A model generated the notes under the pieces. The model worked only from the letters and a program-made list of their open reading frames with translations. It was not told the DNA's origin and did not search any database. Shown here one piece after another: positions 1 to 5,319 of a DNA stretch of 7,377 nt (within the stretch, counting starts at the first letter, position 1; each line of letters begins with the position of its first letter). Source of the DNA: Candidatus Cloacimonadota bacterium (GTDB lineage Bacteria > Cloacimonadota > Cloacimonadia > Cloacimonadales > WRIO01); assembly GCA_023230175.1 (NCBI GenBank), contig JALNXV010000175.1:1-7377 (forward strand), in the 5' to 3' direction. A program made the position numbers and the translations under genes.

Positions 1-116
1 ATGCCTTTCCTCAGGCTGTTGATAGACTCGCAGCAGAATTGTCAGGCAAGCAGGCGCAGCTGCTTTCAATTATTGTTGATGATGCTGAAAAGCGCTTGTC
101 AATCCTGCATCGGTGA
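1..116 (+). CDS. 3' end of an unrecognised gene (C-terminal 37 residues)
   Basis: Reading from base 3, a frame is open from the window edge to a TGA at 114-116. The residues begin AFPQAVDRLAAEL and end EKRLSILHR. The stretch is amphipathic, rich in Ala, Leu, Asp and Glu, and predicted by eye to be largely helical, which looks like a genuine protein C-terminus. The gene begins outside the window and I do not recognise the family. A competing frame from the ATG at base 1 to 159 is Cys- and Ser-rich and looks less protein-like. No clear terminator with a T-run follows, only a short ATTGC-CTT-GCAAT hairpin at 131-143. Confidence 0.5.
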   Translation, partial: AFPQAVDRLAAELSGKQAQLLSIIVDDAEKRLSILHR

Positions 117-178
117 TTCTCATGTATTGTATTGCCTTGCAATGATTCATGCGGAATAGATGGGGCAGGGGGTTTAAG

Positions 179-303
179 CCGTTCGCAAGATTATTCACCC
201 AAGGCTACCAGCAAGATACCTCATTCTCGTCTTTGCACGATTACGACATGATGCTTCACACCTGTTATCAAGTTAGGAGCCTTTTGTTTGGTTTAGTTTT
301 GTA
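179..303. repeat. Left copy of a bipartite dispersed repeat
   Basis: Two blocks recur near the right end of the window in the same orientation. Block 1 (179-220) starts with the identical 12-mer CCGTTCGCAAGA and continues with TTCAC, GGCT, GCA, GAT and CCT matches, with scattered substitutions and one 1-bp length difference. Block 2 (290-303) is the identical 14-mer GGTTTAGTTTTGTA. The blocks are about 100 bp apart here and about 36 bp apart in the right copy (7212-7273), so this copy has extra sequence or the other has lost it. Read on the minus strand, both copies encode fragments such as AGS, VN and LANG, although this copy needs a frame change. It may be a decayed gene or a mobile-element remnant. 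Confidence 0.55.
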
Positions 304-400
304 AATCAAGATTGTAAAGGTCAATGGTAAATCGGTAAATCTTTGTAAAACTTTGTAAATCTTTGTAAATCTTTGTAAATCTTTGTAAATCGGTAAATCT
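301..400 (+). repeat. GTAAA array with 10-bp tandem repeats upstream of the promoter
   Basis: GTAAA occurs ten times, at 301, 314, 327, 335, 345, 355, 365, 375, 385 and 393. The core is four exact tandem copies of CTTTGTAAAT (351-390), preceded by a one-mismatch copy (341-350). The core is bracketed by identical CGGTAAAT octamers at 333-340 and 391-398. The array ends 11 bp before the -35 hexamer. The 10-bp period is close to one helical turn, so sites would lie on one face of the DNA. It could bind a regulator cooperatively, act as an A/T-rich upstream promoter element, or vary in copy number by slippage. Function is inferred only. Confidence 0.85.
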
Positions 401-411
401 TCGATTTGGAT

Positions 412-440
412 TTGACAGTTCAGAAAATGGGTGTTATACT
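412..440 (+). promoter_or_regulatory. Consensus sigma-70 promoter for the operon
   Basis: The -35 element TTGACA (412-417) and the -10 element TATACT (435-440) are separated by exactly 17 bp. The -35 is a perfect match and the -10 matches five of six consensus bases. The expected start of transcription is around 446-448, at the edge of the first inverted repeat. It is the only strong promoter I see for the + strand genes, so it likely drives the leader ORF, repressor, transporter and glycosidase together. Confidence 0.8.
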
Positions 441-446
441 ATGTTT

Positions 447-461
447 GTTGAAAAATTCAAC
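447..461. promoter_or_regulatory. Candidate repressor operator O1 (inverted repeat at +1)
   Basis: GTTGAA-AAA-TTCAAC is a perfect 6-bp inverted repeat with a 3-bp spacer, lying over the expected transcription start. ROK repressors such as NagC and Mlc bind A/T-rich inverted repeats near their promoters, and a ROK gene is the first long gene downstream. Autoregulation through this site is inferred from position and symmetry. A related small palindrome, TGAA-TT-TTCA, lies at 476-485. Confidence 0.5.
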
Positions 462-504
462 TAACTCTGGATATGTGAATTTTCAAAGTTTAGGTTTTTG
501 TTAA

Positions 505-525
505 TTTATTGAAAAAATCAATAAA
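505..525. promoter_or_regulatory. Candidate repressor operator O2 (8-bp inverted repeat)
   Basis: TTTATTGA-AAAAA-TCAATAAA is a perfect 8-bp inverted repeat with a 5-bp A spacer, about 60 bp downstream of the expected transcription start. It shares the TTGA/TCAA core and A-rich centre of the inverted repeat at 447-461, and its centre is 61 bp away, close to six helical turns. This would suit cooperative binding or looping by one repressor. In RNA it would form only a weak A-U hairpin and it lacks a T-run, so a terminator is unlikely. Confidence 0.5.
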
Positions 526-552
526 CTAGTTTGTTGGAAAAGGAGTATAAGC

Positions 553-696
553 ATGTTATTCAAAGTTTTGCTTTATTCTTTCTTATTTTTGACGAATTGG
601 GTATCTCCTCGAAATATATACCTCGTCAATAAACATGAACTACTTAAGGATATGTCAAGAATCAAACCTAATCCTATTGATTTATCAAAACCTTGA
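553..696 (+). CDS. Small 47-residue leader ORF / putative small membrane protein
   Basis: ATG at 553 is preceded by AAAAGGAG (538-545) at a 7-nt spacing, one of the best ribosome sites in the window. The product has a hydrophobic N-terminal stretch (residues 2-17, LFKVLLYSFLFLTNWV) followed by a polar, Lys-rich tail ending IDLSKP. It could be a single-pass small membrane protein, a poorly exported peptide, or a leader peptide whose translation controls the next gene. The TGA stop (694-696) touches the ribosome site of the ROK gene (696-702), and the ROK ATG follows 12 nt later, which suggests translational coupling. Both ORFs are in the same frame, so this could also be a decayed upstream extension, but ROK repressors do not normally have such a segment. 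I recognise no family. Confidence 0.5.
   Translation: MLFKVLLYSFLFLTNWVSPRNIYLVNKHELLKDMSRIKPNPIDLSKP
589..629 (+). promoter_or_regulatory. Strong bulged hairpin inside the leader ORF
   Basis: TTGACGA (589-595) pairs perfectly with TCGTCAA (623-629). Inside it GGTAT (600-604) pairs with ATACC (618-622), leaving a 4-nt bulge, ATTG. The 13-nt loop (605-617) begins CTCCT, which is complementary to the AGGAG of the leader ORF site (541-545) and of the ROK site (698-702). The structure could therefore sequester a ribosome site or be opened by ribosomes translating the leader. No T-run follows, so it is not a terminator. Its regulatory role is inferred. Confidence 0.5.
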
Positions 697-708
697 AAGG
701 AGTCATTA

Positions 709-1800
709 ATGGATAAGAAAAGCAATGCATCTATGATATGTCAGTCCTTATGGCAGCATCCCATGGAAAGCAGGGCGGCACTTGCAAAAAGGTTGTCTAT
801 TGACAAAGCGACTATAACCGGTGAAATTACAACCCTTATCAAAAGAAATATAGTTATTGAGATGCCGACTTCTGTTTCTGCTCAAACAGGGCGAAGGCCA
901 ATCCCGTTAATGCTTAACGGCAGATCAGGAATGGTAATAGGGCTTGCAATCCAAGCTGGATCATATTCAGTAGTCGTTGTTAACATGAATGATGAAGTGC
1001 TGTTTTCAGCATCGGAGAAGGCAGAGATTAACAGCACAAATTTAATTCAGATGGTTCACAGAATCTTTGACGAAATCACGAAATCGCCAAACGGCCCATT
1101 CCCTCAATGCCTTGGACTGTCAATCGGAGTTGGCGGGTTGGTCAACTCAATCGACCGTTCAATTGATTTTTCTGTGCCGTTGAAATACAGCTCAAAGACC
1201 AGAATCATTGAACCTCTTAGCAAGGAACTTGGCATTGACGTTTTAGTAGAAAACAATGCTAACTGTTGTGCCTGGCTCAATCTGCTTCCTGTGAATAAAG
1301 GTCCTTCTGATTTTATCTTTCTGATGATTGAGTTCAATCAGGTCAATGTTCCGCACAAAAAGTTTGGTGGAATTGGTATAGGACTTGGGATTGTCATTGG
1401 AGGTCGTCTTTATCATGGTGCACATTCTTATGCTGGCGAGTTCCGAAGTGCTTTCTGCAATGGAGAAGATGATTTCCAGCTTTCATTGTCAAGAAATGAG
1501 ATGAATAGCATTTTTGACGATCATGCGGTTTTTGAGCATTTATGCGATGAATTGTCCAGAAACATTGCACTGCTTGCCAACTCCTTGGATGTTGGCTGTA
1601 TCTATGTTGGAAGCGATTGCGAACCTCAAGGTAGAGAGTTTTGTAGAACTTTGGAGAATGCAATCCATGCAGGATGGCCATTCCCTGTTGAGAAGCGAAT
1701 CCCGATATCCTATTCAGCTATTGGAGCCTATTCAGTTGCCATTGGAGCGGCAAGGGAGATGTATATGTATCTTTTCGATAATGAAATGATACCTTGCTGA
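709..1800 (+). CDS. ROK-family transcriptional repressor
   Basis: This 363-residue protein has the NagC/Mlc/XylR layout: an N-terminal winged helix-turn-helix (about 8-55, helix-turn-helix around SRAALAKRLSIDKATITGEI at 21-40), the wing motif GRRPIPLMLN (61-70), then a ROK sugar-kinase fold. ROK landmarks are LSIGVGGLVN (137-146), ENNANC (181-186) and GIGIGLGIVIGGRLYHGAH through GEF (221-245). The kinase parts look inactive: the phosphate loop is GLAIQAGSYS rather than DxGGT, and the catalytic Asp of the usual ENDAN is Asn183. The zinc motif CxCGxxGC after His239 is absent. It probably represses the operon and responds to an amino sugar or its phosphate produced by the downstream enzyme. The start is set by AAAGGAG (696-702), 6 nt upstream. 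Ligand and operator are inferred. Confidence 0.9.
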   Translation: MDKKSNASMICQSLWQHPMESRAALAKRLSIDKATITGEITTLIKRNIVIEMPTSVSAQTGRRPIPLMLNGRSGMVIGLAIQAGSYSVVVVNMNDEVLFSASEKAEINSTNLIQMVHRIFDEITKSPNGPFPQCLGLSIGVGGLVNSIDRSIDFSVPLKYSSKTRIIEPLSKELGIDVLVENNANCCAWLNLLPVNKGPSDFIFLMIEFNQVNVPHKKFGGIGIGLGIVIGGRLYHGAHSYAGEFRSAFCNGEDDFQLSLSRNEMNSIFDDHAVFEHLCDELSRNIALLANSLDVGCIYVGSDCEPQGREFCRTLENAIHAGWPFPVEKRIPISYSAIGAYSVAIGAAREMYMYLFDNEMIPC

Positions 1801-1814
1801 TTGATAAAAAAATA

Positions 1815-1826
1815 GGGCGAAAGCCC
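1815..1826 (+). other. GGGC-GAAA-GCCC tetraloop hairpin before the binding-protein gene
   Basis: A 4-bp GC stem closed by a GNRA-type GAAA tetraloop sits in the 44-nt gap between the repressor stop and the binding-protein start, 7 nt before AGGAGG (1834-1839). Such small stable hairpins can block 5'-directed mRNA decay and raise expression of the downstream gene. It is too short to terminate transcription, and no separate promoter is visible here. Confidence 0.45.
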
Positions 1827-1844
1827 ATAAAATAGGAGGAAAAA

Positions 1845-3182
1845 ATGAAAAAACTTATTGTTAATTTACTGGTTTTTTCGGTGATTTCGTTTGCACTTCT
1901 TGCAAATGGAGTATCGGAGTCACAGGCTCAAGGGAGTGCGGAAGTAATTACTCTCAAAGTCTTTGACTATGCAGATGCTACAACAGCAGGTTATGAAGAA
2001 ACGGAGGCTCTATGGGAGAAGTTCGATGAGGACAATTCTGACATAGTGCTTGAGAAAGAAAACCTGTCCAATGAGCCGTTCCATCAGAAACTGGCCGCTT
2101 ATGTCGCAGCGGGAACAATCCCAGACATCGTCTATATGTATCCAGGCGGGAGATCTGCAGATATTCACAAACAGAAGCTTCTCAAAGATCTGAAACCGCT
2201 GCTTGGAGACGAATTCCTTTCGAATTTCCTTCCCGCGGTTGTCGATTCAGAGGATCAGGCTGGTCATTATCTAGCTATGCTTCCTGTGTCAATCTGCTAT
2301 TCAAGTGTTATGTACGTCAATGAGAAATTACTAAATGAAAATGGGTTGGAAGTTCCTAAGACATATGAAGATCTCAAAGCAATGGTTCCGAAGCTCAAGG
2401 CAAAAGGAATCCAGACAGTGGTTATGGCAAACAAGGATGACTGGGTAATGCAGTCTTGTTTGTATTCGACAATTGCCGGTCGCTTTGTTGGAAAGGATTG
2501 GTTCGGTCAAGTAGTTGAAGGAAAAGTCAAATTCACGGACAAGGAATTCGTTGATTCGCTTAGATTCGTTGATACACTATACAAGGATGGAGTTATATCA
2601 AGAGATACCATTCAGCTTTCATATGGTGAAGTTCCAGGACTCTTTGCGGCTGGGAAAGCGGCAATTCTGATTGACGGTGACTGGAGGCAGAGTGTTTTCT
2701 TGACCGACAAGGCTTCAGGAGAAGCGTTGATTTCTCCAGAAAAGCAGCAGAGTGACATTGTTCTTGAAGCTTTCCCTGTGATTCCGGGTGAGAAATACCC
2801 TGGAGTAGTCTCATCAACGCTTGGATGTGGATATGGTATTTCTGCTTCAATTCCTTCTGGCTCTGCCAAGGAAGCGGCAGTTTTGAAGCTATTCAAGTAC
2901 ATCTACTCGAAAGAAGTACAGAAGACTTATCTTGAATTGGGAAAATACATAACATCCAGAACAGATGTAGTAAGCGATTCACTAGAACCTTTGACTCTTA
3001 AGATGAAAGAATACTACGCTTCTGTTCCTGAAACTTGTTTTGTCCTTGATTCCGTTCTTGATCCTGCAATTTATACTGTGATTAACAAGGTTCTTCAGGA
3101 AATTGGATTGGGAACAAAGACTCCGGAACAGGGCGCTGCTGAAATTCAACAAGCGGCCGATGCTTGGATAGCTTCTAATTAG
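1845..3182 (+). CDS. ABC transporter sugar-binding protein (family 1, CUT1 type)
   Basis: This 445-residue extracellular solute-binding protein would capture the oligosaccharide outside the cytoplasmic membrane and deliver it to the two permeases encoded next. Residues 1-20 form a signal peptide (MKK then a hydrophobic run) with likely signal peptidase I cleavage after LLA20. There is no lipobox Cys, so it is probably soluble rather than a lipoprotein. Family-1 features are AAYVAAGTIPDIVYMYPGG (84-102), a YVNEKLL-NGLEVPKTYEDL segment, AILIDGDWR in the middle, and the C-terminal KEAAVLKLFKYIYSKEVQ helix region. Length is normal for the family. The start is fixed by AGGAGG (1834-1839). A hairpin with a T-run downstream (3195-3236) suggests higher expression than the permeases. 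The substrate is inferred from the GH20 neighbour to contain beta-linked GlcNAc or GalNAc. Confidence 0.92.
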   Translation: MKKLIVNLLVFSVISFALLANGVSESQAQGSAEVITLKVFDYADATTAGYEETEALWEKFDEDNSDIVLEKENLSNEPFHQKLAAYVAAGTIPDIVYMYPGGRSADIHKQKLLKDLKPLLGDEFLSNFLPAVVDSEDQAGHYLAMLPVSICYSSVMYVNEKLLNENGLEVPKTYEDLKAMVPKLKAKGIQTVVMANKDDWVMQSCLYSTIAGRFVGKDWFGQVVEGKVKFTDKEFVDSLRFVDTLYKDGVISRDTIQLSYGEVPGLFAAGKAAILIDGDWRQSVFLTDKASGEALISPEKQQSDIVLEAFPVIPGEKYPGVVSSTLGCGYGISASIPSGSAKEAAVLKLFKYIYSKEVQKTYLELGKYITSRTDVVSDSLEPLTLKMKEYYASVPETCFVLDSVLDPAIYTVINKVLQEIGLGTKTPEQGAAEIQQAADAWIASN

Positions 3183-3194
3183 TGACTTTATTTT

Positions 3195-3236
3195 GATGAC
3201 TTGCCGAGCTGTCTGCCCTGCAAGTCATTTTTCTTT
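3195..3236 (+). terminator. Intercistronic hairpin with T-run (partial terminator)
   Basis: ATGACTTGC (3196-3204) pairs perfectly with GCAAGTCAT (3220-3228), with a G-T pair extending the stem by one. The 15-nt loop is followed by TTTTT-C-TTT (3228-3236). It lies 13 bp past the stop codon of the binding-protein gene and just before the permease ribosome site. In binding-protein operons such structures typically let most transcripts end or stabilise after the binding protein, giving excess binding protein over permease. No new promoter follows, so some read-through must occur. Confidence 0.75.
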
Positions 3237-3264
3237 AAGGAGGAATGATCAACAGATCTTTGTT

Positions 3265-4398
3265 ATGGACAATACAAGCAAAAAAGAAAAAAAACACGCA
3301 TATCGATGGATGGTCATTCCTCCATTCATAATATATCTTTTTGTTCTGGCTTTTCCTGTTGTGCTGTCAATTATCCTATCATTGAGCAATTTTAATGGAG
3401 GTAGGATTTTCGGAACTGGAAGCATGAAGATTGTTGGATTTGGACAGTATGCGAAACTTTTTTCAGATCCGTATTTTTGGCATGCATTTAGAAACAATAT
3501 CTACATTGTCTTGGTATCTGTATTTGGACAATTGCCTTTGGGGCTTTTTTTGGCTTACTTGATTTATCGCAAAATCGTATGCTTTGGAACCTTCTGGCAG
3601 GGAGTGCTTTACATTCCGAGCGTCATATCCGTCATCGTAATTGGAATAATGTGGAATCTCATTTTCTCTCCATTTGGTCCTCTTGCTGAAGTTGTGAATG
3701 ATGTAAATCTTTCTTCTTATCAGAACAAACTGGAAAAAGTGATGGAAAGCTATGATTATCAGAATGGCGATGCCATAGAGAATGAGATGATTGATGATAT
3801 CATAAGAATCGATTCGAGGGCAGCAAAGAAGGCCTTTGATGATCCTGGTAAAGGAATTGTTGCGACAATTGAAGTTCTGTCTGATGACACTGACAAGCAG
3901 CTGATTAATGATCTATCAAATATCCTATCACGGAAATGGAGTTCAGATTTCCTTAACAAGGACGGATCATCAATGTGGCCGATTCTTTTCGTCACGCTCT
4001 GGTGCTGGACAGGAATGTACCTGATTATATTCCTTGCAAATATGCAGAAGATAAACAAGGAGACAATAGAATCAGCTATGATTGACGGTGCAAAGGAAAA
4101 AAGCATCCTGAGACACATCATAATTCCAGAGCTCCAGGGCTCCATCATGAACTGCTCGGTACTTTGTATTGCGGGCTCTCTGAATTCCTTTGCCTTGATT
4201 TATTCTATGACAGGAGGAGGCCCTGCTCGAATCACTCAAGTTCTTGCAATATACATGTATGAGAAGGCGTTCATGGGATCACCTGATTACCCGATGGCGA
4301 ATGCCATATCGATGATGATGGTTACATTTAGTTTGCTGCTTATTTTGCTCACAAGAAAGATACAGAAAGCTTTCGGGGGTGAGAATGATGAAAACTGA
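3265..4398 (+). CDS. CUT1 ABC transporter permease, MalF/UgpA-like, with enlarged TM3-TM4 loop
   Basis: This integral membrane permease would form half of the transport channel. From ATG 3265 it has 377 residues, against about 290-310 usual. Membrane segments lie near 16-40, 78-102, 112-135, 238-259, 296-314 and 344-364. The ATPase-contacting EAA loop is ESAMIDGAKEKSILRHIIIP (269-288), and the CUT1 signature MTGGGP is at 315-320. The excess length is a polar, Asp-rich insert (about 141-236) in the external loop between TM3 and TM4. Upstream in-frame codons, including a TTG at 3193, fall inside the terminator stem, so I reject them. AAGGAGG (3237-3243) is 21 nt from the ATG, which is long; a GATC-AACA-GATC hairpin (3247-3258) may shorten the effective distance. 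The next permease gene overlaps its end by 14 nt. Confidence 0.88.
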   Translation: MDNTSKKEKKHAYRWMVIPPFIIYLFVLAFPVVLSIILSLSNFNGGRIFGTGSMKIVGFGQYAKLFSDPYFWHAFRNNIYIVLVSVFGQLPLGLFLAYLIYRKIVCFGTFWQGVLYIPSVISVIVIGIMWNLIFSPFGPLAEVVNDVNLSSYQNKLEKVMESYDYQNGDAIENEMIDDIIRIDSRAAKKAFDDPGKGIVATIEVLSDDTDKQLINDLSNILSRKWSSDFLNKDGSSMWPILFVTLWCWTGMYLIIFLANMQKINKETIESAMIDGAKEKSILRHIIIPELQGSIMNCSVLCIAGSLNSFALIYSMTGGGPARITQVLAIYMYEKAFMGSPDYPMANAISMMMVTFSLLLILLTRKIQKAFGGENDEN

Positions 4399-5302
4399 TT
4401 TCAGACAAGAACGATCGTTGAGTGCATATATCTGGAAGACATTTGGCTATATTATAATGTTGGTGTTCTCGCTTCTTGCGATAGTTCCTGTGCTGTGGCT
4501 TATTGTCAATTCATTTAAGACAACTGTGGAATTTAACTCTAACATGGCAGGATGGCCGAGAAAGTTCTTCACAAAGAACTATCCTGGGGCCTGGAGAGCC
4601 GGAGATTTTGGGATTCTTTTCTTAAACTCCGTGATTTACACTGTAATGTCTGTTGGTATTTCTGGATTTCTTTCGCTGCTCGCAGGATTCGGGTTCGCCA
4701 AGATTCCTGGGAAATCTTCAAAGATTATATATTCGGTTTTCATCTTAGGACTTCTTCTCACCACTCAGACATTGATGGTTCCGATTTTTCTTCAAGTAAG
4801 CCAACTTGACAGTGTTCTGGGTCTTTTGTTTGAAAAGGTTGGACTTTGTTCTGCGGAGAGCTTTCATCTTTTTTATAATACAAGATTTGCCGTCATTCTT
4901 GTATATGTCGGTTCTCTGCTTCCAATAGGAATATACCTGTGCACTGAGTATGTAAAGAGCATTCCGACCTCACTTGTTGAGGCAGCGCGAATTGATGGAG
5001 CTGGGTATTTTAGGATTTTTAATTTGATTGTAATTCCTATGAGCATACCGATTCTCATAACTCTTGGGCTTCTCAATATTCCAACAATCTGGAACGAATT
5101 TGCACTGATTAACATTCTTGTTTCAAAGACAAGCTTGCAGTCACTTCCTCTAGGGATATACCGGTTCTCCGGAACTCTTTCATCTGACTACGGGAAGGAA
5201 TTCGCTGCCCTTGTCATTGGCTTGATGCCGATGCTTCTATTCTATTTGATATTCAGGAAACAGATAACAAACAACGTGGGTGCTGGTGCTGTTAAAGGGT
5301 AA
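4385..5302 (+). CDS. CUT1 ABC transporter permease, MalG/UgpE-like
   Basis: The second permease, 305 residues from ATG 4385, would pair with the preceding one to form the sugar channel. It has six hydrophobic segments, the EAA motif EAARIDGAGYFRIFNLIVIP (199-218), WNEFALINILVS (236-247), SLPLGI near 253-258 and the family-typical C-terminus ending GAGAVKG. Length is usual for this subfamily. The start codon is uncertain: GTG 4379 lies inside the ribosome-site-like GGGGGTGA (4375-4382), so ATG 4385 or ATG 4388 is more likely. The gene overlaps the 3' end of the first permease by about 14 nt, indicating translational coupling. No ATPase gene accompanies the pair, so an unlinked MsmK/UgpC-type ATPase is expected. 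Confidence 0.9.
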   Translation: MMKTDFRQERSLSAYIWKTFGYIIMLVFSLLAIVPVLWLIVNSFKTTVEFNSNMAGWPRKFFTKNYPGAWRAGDFGILFLNSVIYTVMSVGISGFLSLLAGFGFAKIPGKSSKIIYSVFILGLLLTTQTLMVPIFLQVSQLDSVLGLLFEKVGLCSAESFHLFYNTRFAVILVYVGSLLPIGIYLCTEYVKSIPTSLVEAARIDGAGYFRIFNLIVIPMSIPILITLGLLNIPTIWNEFALINILVSKTSLQSLPLGIYRFSGTLSSDYGKEFAALVIGLMPMLLFYLIFRKQITNNVGAGAVKG

Positions 5303-5319
5303 AAAAAGGAGGGTAATCA

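Larger units (their letters stand above)
117..552. other. 436-bp intergenic region with repeats and operon promoter
   Basis: I find no convincing gene here. From left to right it holds a short weak hairpin (131-143), a bipartite dispersed repeat also present near the right end of the window (179-220 and 290-303), an array of GTAAA units (301-400), a consensus promoter (412-440), three inverted repeats (447-525), and the Shine-Dalgarno AAAAGGAG (538-545) of the small ORF that starts at 553. Confidence 0.7.

Noticed and set aside
1..159. ATG-initiated 52-codon frame at the left edge
   Set aside because: It is Cys- and Ser-rich, has no visible ribosome site in the window, and overlaps the better-looking C-terminal frame ending at 116.
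301..400. CRISPR array
   Set aside because: Units are only 8-13 bp, mostly contiguous with no unique spacers, and no cas genes are present.
505..525. Transcription terminator between promoter and leader ORF
   Set aside because: The stem is almost all A-T and is not followed by a T-run, so an operator is more plausible.
589..620. Possible internal promoter (TTGACG and TATATA)
   Set aside because: The spacing is 20 bp, the -35 is imperfect, and the bases are explained by the hairpin arms.
3193..3264. N-terminal extension of the first permease starting at TTG 3193
   Set aside because: The start lies inside the terminator stem, has no ribosome site, and the added residues do not resemble a permease N-terminus.
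4379..4384. GTG start for the second permease
   Set aside because: It lies within the sequence that would serve as ribosome site; ATG 4385 and 4388 are better placed.
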